Of a DNA stretch of 36,037 nucleotides, positions 24,003-31,739 are shown in pieces (position 1 is the stretch's first letter; the number at the start of each line of letters is the position of its first letter). The DNA comes from a bacterium. Lineage in GTDB: Bacteria; 4484-113; JAGGVC01. The position numbers and the translations under genes are program-made. The stretch spans positions 1 through 36,037 of the forward strand of contig JABRWB010000057.1 in the NCBI GenBank assembly GCA_039961635.1, given 5' to 3'. Under the pieces are notes generated by a model, which saw only the letters and a list, made by a program, of their open reading frames with translations, was not told the DNA's origin and did not search any database.

Positions 24003-24027
24003 TTAGTAAACATTCCAAGGAGCTTGC

Positions 24028-24825
24028 ATGAAACGCACTTACAGTGTTTTAATCGCGCTGTCGGGGATTTTGCTCATTGCATCCTGCAGCGGCGGGGGAA
24101 TCGAGCCTTCCCGTACGCCTTCCGCGCGCGACATTATCGTGGTCAGGCCCGGAACATCCACCGGCATGGCCGGCTCGCCTTGCCTTATTTACTTCTACGA
24201 CGACGGCTCCAGTTCCAGCAACGGCCCGATCGTGAAGTACGAGTGGAATTTCGGCGGCGGCTGGGAAGACTGGACGAGCACGGACGGATTTGCATACCAC
24301 AGCTACGACGCGCCCGACACGTACAACGCGCACCTGCGCGTCACCGATTCAACAGGCAGGAAGGCCGTCGGGAAGGTCAAGGTCGTCGTTGTACAGGGCT
24401 ACGACTCGGATATCGTGAGAATGTACTGGGGCGCCGACGAAAGCGACGAGTTCCGGCCCGGCGCCGACGGGAAAAGTTACCGCTACCACGAATGGCGCTG
24501 GCGCTGCCTGGCGTATGATCCCGAAGATTCGAAATACGGCGAAAATCACGTCCTCGCAGTATCTCCGGGAGATCCCGACTTCGACATGCTGGTCGTTTAC
24601 AGCGAAGGTTCCGAAAAGGATTTCGTCGTGGCCGACCTTGACGGCGACGGCGTGGGCGACGATCCGAGCGTAAAGCGCACGTTCGTGCTGCCGCATGTTT
24701 TGGAAGTATCCGGCTCATGCCTGGGCCGCGGCAAGCAGGATGTGTACGTGTGGAAGATTACTTCATTCAGCAAGACATATGGCAAGGCACATGAGCTCAA
24801 AGGTCATGTAACTTTGATCAAGTAG
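24028..24825 (+). CDS. Small PKD-domain lipoprotein
   Basis: A 265-residue lipoprotein with signal peptide and lipobox IASC (Cys20). Residues about 40-130 form one PKD-like domain (GPIVKYEWNFGGGW, then HLRVTDSTGRKAVG). The second half is not recognised; it contains a calcium-loop-like DLDGDGVGDDP near residue 210. The ATG has AAGGAG six bases before it. It shares the PKD style of the two giant proteins in the window but lacks their N-terminal module and repeats. It is a single-gene unit, ending in a strong terminator. Confidence 0.88.
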   Translation: MKRTYSVLIALSGILLIASCSGGGIEPSRTPSARDIIVVRPGTSTGMAGSPCLIYFYDDGSSSSNGPIVKYEWNFGGGWEDWTSTDGFAYHSYDAPDTYNAHLRVTDSTGRKAVGKVKVVVVQGYDSDIVRMYWGADESDEFRPGADGKSYRYHEWRWRCLAYDPEDSKYGENHVLAVSPGDPDFDMLVVYSEGSEKDFVVADLDGDGVGDDPSVKRTFVLPHVLEVSGSCLGRGKQDVYVWKITSFSKTYGKAHELKGHVTLIK

Positions 24826-24846
24826 CAGACGTAGCAGGCGACATTT

Positions 24847-24897
24847 CGGGGCGGAGCGCGCAATCGTATTCGATTCGGCTTCGCCCCGTTTCACTTT
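24847..24897 (+). terminator. Rho-independent-type terminator after the PKD lipoprotein
   Basis: An 11-pair stem (24847-24857 with 24878-24888, one G-T pair) encloses a second small stem AATCG/CGATT, and is followed by TTTCACTTT. It lies 22 bases after the stop codon and separates this gene from the convergent tRNA operon. Confidence 0.7.
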
Positions 24898-24931
24898 CGG
24901 AGATGAAGCGCACTGCGAGGCAAAGAAAAAA

Positions 24932-25003
24932 TAGCCCCAACGGGAATCGAACCCGTCTTTTCACCTTGAAAGAGTGATGTCCTAACCGATAGACGATGGG
25001 GCC
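24932..25003 (-). tRNA. tRNA-Glu (anticodon TTC)
   Basis: A complete cloverleaf on the minus strand with anticodon TTC in CTTTCAA, the GGTTCGATTCC T-loop region and a seven-pair acceptor stem whose first pair is G-T rather than G-C. No encoded CCA. A run of six T follows within a few bases and may end the transcript. It is three bases behind tRNA-Lys. Confidence 0.93.
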
Positions 25004-25006
25004 ATG

Positions 25007-25078
25007 TGGGTGATACAGGAATCGAACCTGTGACCACCTGATTAAAAGTCAGATGCTCTACCGCTGAGCTAATCACCC
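25007..25078 (-). tRNA. tRNA-Lys (anticodon TTT)
   Basis: Cloverleaf on the minus strand with perfect acceptor stem GGGTGAT/ATCACCC, D-arm TAGCTCAGCGGTAGAGCA and anticodon TTT in CTTTTAA. No encoded CCA. First gene of a two-tRNA unit. Confidence 0.96.
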
Positions 25079-25121
25079 GATTGAACGTGCATCCCGAGCG
25101 CCAGCCCAGGGCGAGCCGGAT

Positions 25122-25149
25122 ATTGTAGCCGGGATTGCCCCAAAGTCAA
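25122..25149 (-). promoter_or_regulatory. Promoter of the tRNA-Lys-tRNA-Glu unit
   Basis: TTGACT (25144-25149) and TACAAT (25122-25127) with a 16-base spacer on the minus strand, about 44 bases before the tRNA-Lys 5' end. Confidence 0.75.
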
Positions 25150-25277
25150 TCACATCGGCGCGTCGAGTCGAAGCAAATACAAAAAGGCGCAAACAGATTA
25201 GCACGCGACGTCTAAGCAAACCGTAAGCGGAAGCTGCGGAGATTGAATGCATCAAGCGCCGCGGCCGAAAAGGCCTG

Positions 25278-25592
25278 TCAGGATGCGGGCGGAGCTTTCT
25301 TGATTTCATTTTCTTCCAGCGCGGCGAGCGCGAAATCCAGAAGCTCCGGAAGCGGCTCGAACCGGCCGATCTTCTTCTGAATTTCGACGCCGCTTGAAAA
25401 GAAGTCCGACGCATCGCCGAAAATAGCGATATATCCGTCGCCTAGGTTTTTCATGATCTCGCCGCCGCGGCTGCGAACCGTAGTTTCGACTTCGTCATTG
25501 TGGCGCTCGAGCATCTTCCCGAAGTCCCGTCCGCAGCTTTCCCAAAGCTGCGTTGAGCGGTGTTTGTCCGTGAAAGGAATGAATGCAGTGCG
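25278..25592 (-). pseudogene. Truncated class III adenylate/guanylate cyclase domain
   Basis: The frame from just after a TAA (25593-25595) to the stop at 25278 encodes FTDKHRSTQLWE, LLERHN-like MLERHNDEVE, and NLGDGYIAIFG, the first half of a class III cyclase domain with both metal aspartates (FTD and GDG). The second half of the domain (the usual substrate-binding and dimer part) is absent, and the frame has no standard start before the conserved FTD segment. It is therefore a decayed or truncated gene; an internal ATG at 25514 exists but would remove the first metal site. The remainder of 25079-25277 holds the tRNA promoter, and 25593-25747 shows nothing else. Confidence 0.65.
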
Positions 25593-25747
25593 TTAGTTCG
25601 TGTGTGTAGAGGTTCCTCCGGTGGCGGGCATAACCCAAATAAATACCGCTCAATGACAAGTTTTACTTTGCTGAACAGGAACAACAAACAGCCGCTTTCG
25701 TTTCTGAATGGATTGCGAATTAAGTATTATCGGCAGCGAATCAGTTA

Positions 25748-26512
25748 TCAGCTTTCCACCGCCGCTGCATCCGGAACGGCCCTGTCCCTCACCGGCTCGT
25801 CGCGCTCTATCCTGCCGTCGCGGAACCGCAGTATCCGTTTGGCCTGGCGGGCGATGTCTTCCTCGTGAGTGACGAGCACAATCGTAATCCCCGAATTGTT
25901 GAGCTCGTGGAAAACGCGCATTATCTGGTTGCCCGATTTCGTGTCGAGGTTTCCCGTCGGCTCGTCCGCGAGTATCAGCGCGGGATCGTTGACGAGCGCG
26001 CGCGCGATCGCGACGCGCTGCTGCTGGCCGCCGGAGAGCTCGCTCGGCTTGTGGTGCACGCGGTCGGCGAGCTCGACGCGCGCAAGCGCGTCCATCGCCT
26101 TCTTGCGGCGGTTGCGCACCCCCCCCGCGTAAATCATCGGAAGCTCCACGTTCTCCAGAGCGCTCGTGCGCGGAAGAAGGTTGAAAGTCTGAAATACGAA
26201 TCCTATTTTCTTGTTGCGGATTCGGGCGGCGTCGTTGTCCCCAAGGTGCGCGACATTTTGGCCTTCGAGAAAATACTCCCCGGAAGTGGGACGGTCCAAG
26301 CAGCCGATTATGTTCATCGCCGTGCTTTTGCCGCTTCCGGACGGCCCCATTATCGCGACGAATTCGCCCGGCTCTATTTCGAAACTGACATCGTCGAGGG
26401 CGCGGACTTCGTGCGTGCCCATACGGTAAATCTTGACGATGTTGCGGAAAGAGATCATCGAGCCGCTCGCTCCGCCGGAATTTCCCTGGCCGAATCTGGC
26501 TGGCTTCATCAT
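25748..26512 (-). CDS. ABC transporter ATPase (MacB/LolD type)
   Basis: A 254-residue ATPase of the MacB/LolD/FtsE class: Walker [10 protein letters not shown], the Q-loop [19 protein letters not shown], signature LSGGQQQR, Walker [13 protein letters not shown] and H-loop VTHEED. These power efflux or lipoprotein-release pumps together with an FtsX-like permease. Its ATG overlaps the TGA of the TolC gene (ATGA), so the two are coupled; an ATG 18 codons later would also give a complete domain. No permease or membrane-fusion protein is in the window, since only the cyclase remnant follows. A run of eight G at 26119-26126 lies in frame. Confidence 0.92.
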   Translation of the reverse strand: MMKPARFGQGNSGGASGSMISFRNIVKIYRMGTHEVRALDDVSFEIEPGEFVAIMGPSGSGKSTAMNIIGCLDRPTSGEYFLEGQNVAHLGDNDAARIRNKKIGFVFQTFNLLPRTSALENVELPMIYAGGVRNRRKKAMDALARVELADRVHHKPSELSGGQQQRVAIARALVNDPALILADEPTGNLDTKSGNQIMRVFHELNNSGITIVLVTHEEDIARQAKRILRFRDGRIERDEPVRDRAVPDAAAVES

Positions 26513-28053
26513 GGCACCAGTCCCGCCAGAACCTTGAATTCGTATTCCGACCGCAAATGCTGGACAACCGCGGCTAGATAGGACAATCTCGCCTGCTTCA
26601 GCCTGTTTTCGGCGTCCAAAACATCCAGCGTCGTCGCGAGACCGACGCGCTGCCTTTCGCGAAGTATGGACGCGTTTTCATTCGCCACATCAACGTTGCT
26701 TGACGCGAGCCTGACCTGTTCGTAAGTCGTTTCAAGCGCCCTGGCCAGCGACTCGTAACGCGTGCGAAGCGCCTGCACCGCGGAGCGCCGCGATTCCGCA
26801 AGCTCCGCCGCCTGTATCGAGTTTTGCTGCAGCTTGCTTTTAATGTCGCGCTTTCCCCAGGGCAGCGAGTATGTAAGCGTCAAAGAATAGCTTTTCGCGT
26901 CGGTGATGCTGTCAAGCGCGCCGCCGAAATCCTCCTCTTCGCCCTGCATGCTCATACGCGCGGTCAAGTCGAAATCCGGCAGCAGCTGGTTGCGCAAATA
27001 CGCGTCAGAAATGTCGAGGTTTGCAAGCTGCGATTCGATTTGTTTGAGCGCGAAGCTTGCTTCGAGCACCCTGTTCCAATGATCCTTGCCGATCAACTCG
27101 GAAGGCGCGAATTCGAGGACGTTGAAAGGCTCGACATCCAAAGGCGCGCCCTCTTCGTATCCGATCGCATCCACAATCGCGCGCATCGCGTCGGCAAGTT
27201 CGGAGCGTCTCTGGACGACCGCGCTTTCCTGGCTAATCTTCGCGTTTTCCGCCTGCAGGATGTCGCTTTTCAGTCCAAGCCCGACTTTGTAGCGCTCGAC
27301 GTTGCGGAGCAACAGCAGCTCGTAATATTCAAGCGCCTCTTCCTCGACGCGGACCGCTTCCTTCAGGTACGCCGCGTTGAAATACGCGGCGGCGATGCGC
27401 CCCGCCAGAGCCCGCGTTTCATCCTCTATCTGCGCGGACAAAAGCGAAAGAGAGTTATCGGCGGTGTAAAAGCCGAGGTACGTCGCGACCTTGCCGCGAT
27501 CCTTGAAAAGCTGCCAGGTGTAGGATGCCGACAGACTGCCGCCCCAGGACGTCGGAATTTCCGCGCCGGACACGTTCACATCCGTCGTATAAAGCGAATT
27601 CGAAATATTGAAAACGTCGCCAGAGGCAAGGGGCTTCGTGAACGAAATGTCGAAATTCATTCCCTCGGTTTCGGAAACGCCGCTTTGGGTTGCCGTGCTC
27701 GCCCGGCCTGCGGTTTCGCGATGCGAGGCCGTCAGGCTCAGGTCGAGCCTGGGATCGGTGAAAAACAGGTTCGCGTCCCTCGCAAGTTCCTGCCTGTCGC
27801 GGCTGCGCTTGAGCCGGGAGATTTCGGGATTGTGCCTGACGCCGTACAGGATAAGCTCGTCGAGTGTGAAAACGACCGGAATCCCTTCGCTTTCCGCGGA
27901 TAACGCTTCCGCGGGTGCGGCGGCGGGATTTGCCGATGGAGTTGCGCCTGCCTGTCCCCCCGCGGCCACTACGACAACGTCGCCCGAAGCGGCGTTTGCG
28001 GCGGACGGAGCGAGGGCGGCGGCGACAATCAGGATGGCGGCTGCAAGCTTCAT
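26509..28053 (-). CDS. TolC-family outer-membrane efflux protein
   Basis: A 514-residue outer-membrane channel subunit with a signal peptide (about 1-22) and an Ala/Pro-rich linker. Two related halves follow, each with a long coiled-coil region, including [17 protein letters not shown] early on and [25 protein letters not shown] near the end, the family's typical C-terminal motif. It would form a trimer that carries substrate across the outer membrane for a periplasmic pump. No clear ribosome-binding site precedes the ATG. It is coupled to the ABC ATPase and follows the Yip1-like gene by 73 bases. Confidence 0.92.
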   Translation of the reverse strand: MKLAAAILIVAAALAPSAANAASGDVVVVAAGGQAGATPSANPAAAPAEALSAESEGIPVVFTLDELILYGVRHNPEISRLKRSRDRQELARDANLFFTDPRLDLSLTASHRETAGRASTATQSGVSETEGMNFDISFTKPLASGDVFNISNSLYTTDVNVSGAEIPTSWGGSLSASYTWQLFKDRGKVATYLGFYTADNSLSLLSAQIEDETRALAGRIAAAYFNAAYLKEAVRVEEEALEYYELLLLRNVERYKVGLGLKSDILQAENAKISQESAVVQRRSELADAMRAIVDAIGYEEGAPLDVEPFNVLEFAPSELIGKDHWNRVLEASFALKQIESQLANLDISDAYLRNQLLPDFDLTARMSMQGEEEDFGGALDSITDAKSYSLTLTYSLPWGKRDIKSKLQQNSIQAAELAESRRSAVQALRTRYESLARALETTYEQVRLASSNVDVANENASILRERQRVGLATTLDVLDAENRLKQARLSYLAAVVQHLRSEYEFKVLAGLVP

Positions 28054-28126
28054 GACTACTACATGATTGCCTCGGCGGCCCGCAAGTTCGATTCTAAAGC
28101 CGTCGAGGCCGAAATTCCTTTCAATC

Positions 28127-28972
28127 CTAAACGCTTCCCCTGGAAGGATCGTAGGCGTTTATTTCGCTCCAGTAGTCGTTCCAAGCCGGCAATCCCCACT
28201 GATACATTACCAAGTATCCGATTCCGGCTATTATGGCGAGCGCGATCACCACACTAACTATGATGCCGATCGGCGCGAGGTCGAGCCCCTGCATGAACGA
28301 TATGACAAGATGAATCACGGCGTAAATTCCGAGAATCAAAGCGACCGGAGTAACCCAACCAGGAATTTCGGTTCCCGCGATGCCAGCGGTCTGATAATAA
28401 AACATGGCGCCCGCCCCGGCGCCGAAGATCAGCCCGTTATAACCCATCGTGCGCATGAAATGCGCATAAGTAATCGGCGTGTGGAACAGCTTTGCGATGA
28501 GCCAGGTCAAGGACATGAACAAAATCCAGAAGACAACCGGAACAAGCGGCAGGACCAGGATGTTGGTTTTGAATATCAATTCGTAATCGTTGCGTAAGTC
28601 GTCCTCCGCCTTGGCTTGGGCAACGTCCTTGTAGTTGCTGGATGAGGAGCTGGTCTCATTTTGGACGGTCTGCACCACCCATTCCTCCGCAATTTTGTCC
28701 ATCGCGGGATGCGACATCGAAAGTCCAACCACAAAAAGCGCGGAGCCGGCGAAAACCAGCGCGAGCGAGTAAAAGAAATGCTCCTCCTCCGCCAGGCGCC
28801 GCAAACTCAAATGCGGAAGGAAATACGCCTGGAAGAAACAGCGGAAGAACCTCAACCCCGCGCCGATGATGCAAAGGAGCGCGACGGCGAGCAGAATCCA
28901 CGTGGGCGAAACAAGTTGGCCGGCCTCCGGCTCTGCAGCCTGAAACAAAAGAAAAATCGATCCCGGTGTCAC
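28127..28972 (-). CDS. Yip1-like multi-span membrane protein
   Basis: A 281-residue integral membrane protein with about five predicted helices: around 24-42, 68-86, 139-160, 180-200, 205-225 and 232-255 are the candidate spans. The last two thirds resemble the Yip1 family fold. A soluble stretch with a serine run (about 105-130) lies between helix pairs. Function is unknown. GTG start with AAGGAG six bases upstream. It is 14 bases behind the RDD-domain gene, so both are probably one unit with TolC and the ATPase. Confidence 0.7.
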   Translation of the reverse strand: MTPGSIFLLFQAAEPEAGQLVSPTWILLAVALLCIIGAGLRFFRCFFQAYFLPHLSLRRLAEEEHFFYSLALVFAGSALFVVGLSMSHPAMDKIAEEWVVQTVQNETSSSSSNYKDVAQAKAEDDLRNDYELIFKTNILVLPLVPVVFWILFMSLTWLIAKLFHTPITYAHFMRTMGYNGLIFGAGAGAMFYYQTAGIAGTEIPGWVTPVALILGIYAVIHLVISFMQGLDLAPIGIIVSVVIALAIIAGIGYLVMYQWGLPAWNDYWSEINAYDPSRGSV

Positions 28973-28986
28973 TGTCCTCTCCTTGG

Positions 28987-29820
28987 CTACATTTCGATCG
29001 CTACAGTCTCGTTGGGATCTATTTCTTTGATTCCGCTGTAATTGATGACCACCAGCTGTGCGATCCAGTCGTGAAGCGCCTGCCTTTTGGGCGAGAAGAA
29101 CGCGAACAGAAGCGTCACATTGGCCGTGGCCATCATTACAAGCGTGCGGATCAAGACCTGGGTGATCCCCACGAAATCCCCGTAAATGGTGACAATCCTA
29201 AGGTTGAACCAGCTCATCGCAAGGGTGCGGTTCCGCATCGCAAGAAACGAGAAAAAGTAAAGGAAATCGCCGATTAAAAACAGATACCATGGCGAGTATT
29301 GGATGACCGCCGGCCAGTACAATTTCACCTTCAATCCGAAGTCGTACAAATTGAATTTGCCGGAAATCGAAAGGATGATGAAAGTCCAGAAAAAATAAAG
29401 CACGAAGTAAAAAACCCGCGCCAGAGCCACGTCGAAAATGAAAGCGAATATACGCTTGAGCGGATTGGCGAAGCTCCCCTCGTTGTGGACGGCTGCGCCG
29501 TATGGATTGAAATCGGGCGGACGCTCCGGCTTGATCTGCTCCTCCAGCGACGGCTCTTCGCCGATGACGATTTGGTCGTCTGGCACGGCGAATTCCACCT
29601 CGGCGCAGGTTTTGCACATCAGCTTGCCCTTGCGAAGGGTCATGCACTCGGAGCAGTAGTAGATGCTGCACTTGGGGCAAATGGCGGAAGCACGGCGATC
29701 GGGATGGTGATAGCAATTGACCGCAATTTCGTGGTACGCCGCCTCCGGCGCATGCGCTTGGGCGGTGTCCGGAGCGGATTTGCGTTCCTCTTCTTCGTAC
29801 TCCCAGAATCCTTTGCTCAT
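28987..29820 (-). CDS. Zinc-finger plus RDD-domain membrane protein
   Basis: A 277-residue protein. Residues 36-72 form a B-box-like zinc-binding region (Cys36, His39, Cys48, Cys51, Cys56, Cys59, Cys69, Cys72). Residues about 125-260 are an RDD-type membrane domain with RIFAFIFDVALAR, the LRIVTI..G segment and a late FFSPKRQALHDW, the family's typical ending. Function of RDD proteins is mostly unknown (some act in ion or osmolyte transport). I chose the ATG at 29820 (AGGAG four bases upstream); the frame continues upstream but that part is the tRNA-Ala gene. It starts 21 bases behind tRNA-Ala. Confidence 0.85.
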   Translation of the reverse strand: MSKGFWEYEEEERKSAPDTAQAHAPEAAYHEIAVNCYHHPDRRASAICPKCSIYYCSECMTLRKGKLMCKTCAEVEFAVPDDQIVIGEEPSLEEQIKPERPPDFNPYGAAVHNEGSFANPLKRIFAFIFDVALARVFYFVLYFFWTFIILSISGKFNLYDFGLKVKLYWPAVIQYSPWYLFLIGDFLYFFSFLAMRNRTLAMSWFNLRIVTIYGDFVGITQVLIRTLVMMATANVTLLFAFFSPKRQALHDWIAQLVVINYSGIKEIDPNETVAIEM

Positions 29821-29841
29821 GCTGCTCCTGGCTGTATCTCG

Positions 29842-29916
29842 AATGGAGATGGACGGACTCGAACCGACGGCCTCCTGCGTGCAAAGCAGGCGCTCTCCCA
29901 ACTGAGCTACATCCCC
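29842..29916 (-). tRNA. tRNA-Ala (anticodon TGC)
   Basis: Cloverleaf on the minus strand with anticodon TGC in CTTTGCACG. Acceptor stem GGGGATG/CATCTCC contains the G3-U70 pair that marks alanine tRNAs. No encoded CCA. It follows tRNA-Ile by 20 bases, the order normally found inside an rRNA operon spacer, yet no rRNA gene is near. Confidence 0.95.
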
Positions 29917-29936
29917 AAAATAGGCGCTGACCTAAA

Positions 29937-30010
29937 TGGGTCGACCTGGATTCGAACCAGGGACCTCGTCCTTATCAGGGACGCGCTCTAACCAACTGAG
30001 CTACCGACCC
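29937..30010 (-). tRNA. tRNA-Ile (anticodon GAT)
   Basis: Cloverleaf on the minus strand with anticodon GAT in CTGATAA, D-arm TAGCTCAGTTGGTTAGAGC, and acceptor GGGTCGG/TCGACCC (last pair G-T). No encoded CCA. First gene after a consensus promoter. Confidence 0.96.
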
Positions 30011-30019
30011 GCCGATGCG

Positions 30020-30048
30020 ATTCTATCTCAACGGCCATTGAGTGTCAA
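30020..30048 (-). promoter_or_regulatory. Promoter of the tRNA-Ile-tRNA-Ala unit, with a palindromic spacer
   Basis: TTGACA (30043-30048) and TAGAAT (30020-30025) with a 17-base spacer on the minus strand. Sixteen of the spacer bases (30027-30042) form a near-perfect palindrome, CTCAATGG/CCGTTGAG with one mismatch pair, which could be an operator between the two boxes. Confidence 0.75.
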
Positions 30049-30164
30049 TTGTGAACGGGCGAATTGCAACTGCGCGCAATCCCCCACATTGGAATCCCCC
30101 CTGGCTTTCCAACACACACAAAGCATCACGCGGGGACGCGCGGCGTCTTCCGCATCCAGCGAGC

Positions 30165-30194
30165 TTGACAATCGAGCCGCCTTTAAAATATACT
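30165..30194 (+). promoter_or_regulatory. Promoter of rpmF-acpP
   Basis: TTGACA (30165-30170) and TATACT (30189-30194), spacer 18 bases. Transcription would begin near 30201, 35 bases before the rpmF ATG. The gap 30049-30164 shows nothing else. Confidence 0.7.
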
Positions 30195-30235
30195 CCTGTT
30201 TCAAGTTTTGCTGGGTGCAAACCCGGGAGCTTCAA

Positions 30236-30442
30236 ATGCCGTTACCAAAGCAAAAAATAAGTAAAACCAAAAGGGCCAAGCGGCGCGCCAGCTGCTTTAT
30301 GCCCATCAAGCACCCCGCGCTCGTGCGCTGCCCGAACTGCGCGGGATACAAGCTTTCACATTTTGTCTGTCCGCACTGCGGATGGTACAAGGGCAGCGAG
30401 GTTGTCAAGATAAAGGTTAAGAAGGAATCATCGGCTGCCTAG
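30236..30442 (+). CDS. rpmF: 50S ribosomal protein L32
   Basis: A 68-residue L32. It begins MPLPKQKISKTKRAKRRA, the conserved basic start, and has the zinc site Cys32-Cys35-Cys45-Cys48 (CPNC, CPHC), so it is the zinc-binding form. The ATG at 30236 has GGGAG six bases before it; the open frame continues upstream through tRNA-Ile but that part is not protein-coding. acpP follows after 24 bases. The usual neighbours plsX and fab genes are not between them. Confidence 0.96.
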   Translation: MPLPKQKISKTKRAKRRASCFMPIKHPALVRCPNCAGYKLSHFVCPHCGWYKGSEVVKIKVKKESSAA

Positions 30443-30466
30443 CCGTCGCTTAAGGGGTATTCAGGA

Positions 30467-30700
30467 ATGAGCACATTCGACGAATTAAGGGCACTGGTGG
30501 CGTCAAAGCTTGACGTACCGGAAGAGAAGATCACCGAATCGTCGCACTTCGTTGACGATCTGGGCGCTGACTCGCTCGACCGGGCGGACCTCGTGATGGA
30601 GATCGAGGAGAAGTTCAACGTCAGCTTCGCCGACCAGAACGCCGAGGAATTCGCCACAGTCGGCGACGTCTTCAAGGCCATCGAGGCCATCAAGGGCTAA
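30467..30700 (+). CDS. acpP: Acyl carrier protein
   Basis: A 77-residue acyl carrier protein of fatty-acid synthesis. The 4'-phosphopantetheine attachment site is Ser36 in GADSLDRADLVMEIEE. The protein is strongly acidic, with the usual four-helix pattern and ending TVGDVFKAIE. The site reads DSLDRADL where most have DSLDxVEL, a mild departure. It shares the rpmF promoter. The stretch 30701-30776 is GC-rich and unremarkable. Confidence 0.95.
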   Translation: MSTFDELRALVASKLDVPEEKITESSHFVDDLGADSLDRADLVMEIEEKFNVSFADQNAEEFATVGDVFKAIEAIKG

Positions 30701-30776
30701 CCGCCTCCATTTGTTTCAAAATCCCGGCCCGAACGCGCACGCGCGCCCGTCCGCGCTTTTCGCGACGCGGCCGCGC

Positions 30777-30805
30777 TTGACATTCCCCCTAGAAATACTT
30801 ATCAT
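30777..30805 (+). promoter_or_regulatory. Promoter of the LexA-like repressor gene
   Basis: TTGACA (30777-30782) and TATCAT (30800-30805), spacer exactly 17 bases. Transcription would begin near 30812; the ATG at 30834 has GGAG nine bases upstream. If the repressor controls itself, its operator should overlap here, but I see no clear dyad. Confidence 0.75.
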
Positions 30806-30833
30806 CGGTATAGCTTAACTTGGAGCAACGCCG

Positions 30834-31658
30834 ATGAGCGAACTTGGAGCAGCAATCAAAATCGCCAGGCTGGGCGCCGGGCTGACCGCCCGCGAGCTAG
30901 GCAGGATGGTCGGGCTCAGCCACAGCTATATTTCGCAGCTCGAATCCGGTACGATCCGCATCCCCAGCCCCGCGGTATTGAAAAAACTCGCCGCCGCGCT
31001 CCCCATGCTCGATTACCGCAGGCTGCTCGTCCTGGCCGGATACCTTTCGACGGTCGACGAGTTCGGCCCCGCGGACTCCGCTGCGGGCGGAGCCGTTTCG
31101 CGGCTTTCGGGCGAATCGGGCGCGTATTCCGCCGCGCCGGGCCCGTCTCTCGTGCCTCCGTCCGACCCGGAGGCGGCGGCGCGCGTGCTTTCCGCGGTGC
31201 AATCCGCAGCGGGCGCGGATTCGGACTTGCAGCCTGCGGCGTTCCGCGCCGTGAAAGTCAGGCGGATTCCCCTACTCGGCGCGATTCCCGCGGGATACGG
31301 CCCGGTCACTGCGGTCGCGGACGCGGACGGATTCCCTGCCGTGGAGCTGCCGTCAGGCGTCTCGGGGCGCGGGCCGTTCGCCGCGCTCGTCGTGCGGGGC
31401 GATTCGATGTCGGGCGCGGGAATCCTCGACGGCGACACCGCGGTGATCGACCGCGGCGCGGAAATCCGCGACGGCGACATCTGCGCGGTGTCCGTCGAGG
31501 GCGAGGACCCGACGCTCAAGAGAGTTCTATTCGAATCCGACGCGGTTGTTCTGGAGCCGGCCAATCCCGCATTCCGCCCGCTCGTCGTACGCCGCGGCGA
31601 CCTTGGGCGCACCGTGCACCTGATCGGCCGGCTTGTGCATGTGGCGAGGCGGTATTAG
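30834..31658 (+). CDS. HTH/S24 peptidase repressor (LexA/CI type)
   Basis: A 274-residue regulator. Residues 6-60 are an XRE helix-turn-helix (LTARELGRMVGLSHSYISQL). A linker rich in Ala, Gly, Ser and Pro (80-135) leads to an S24 autopeptidase domain: the probable cleavage site Ala153-Gly154 in AIPAGYG, nucleophile Ser191 in GDSMSGAGI, and base Lys229 in DPTLKRVL. Such proteins repress stress, SOS-like or prophage genes and inactivate themselves by self-cleavage when triggered. No phage genes are nearby, so it is probably a host regulator. Its targets are unknown. Confidence 0.92.
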   Translation: MSELGAAIKIARLGAGLTARELGRMVGLSHSYISQLESGTIRIPSPAVLKKLAAALPMLDYRRLLVLAGYLSTVDEFGPADSAAGGAVSRLSGESGAYSAAPGPSLVPPSDPEAAARVLSAVQSAAGADSDLQPAAFRAVKVRRIPLLGAIPAGYGPVTAVADADGFPAVELPSGVSGRGPFAALVVRGDSMSGAGILDGDTAVIDRGAEIRDGDICAVSVEGEDPTLKRVLFESDAVVLEPANPAFRPLVVRRGDLGRTVHLIGRLVHVARRY

Positions 31659-31739
31659 CCAAGCGACGGGGACGCCTCGGCTGGAAATGGATCTTCAACT
31701 GAATTCGCCGCAATTGCCCGGCCAATATCCTCTGACGGA

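Noticed and set aside
26119-26126. Run of eight G in the ABC ATPase as a phase-variation site
   Set aside because: It is in frame in a conserved domain and the gene is intact on both sides; used only as a background for the longer runs.
29821-29901. N-terminal extension of the RDD protein
   Set aside because: It is the translated tRNA-Ala gene; the ATG at 29820 has AGGAG.
30720-30776. GC-rich CCGCG/CGCGG arms after acpP as a terminator
   Set aside because: The stem is short and interrupted and has no T run.
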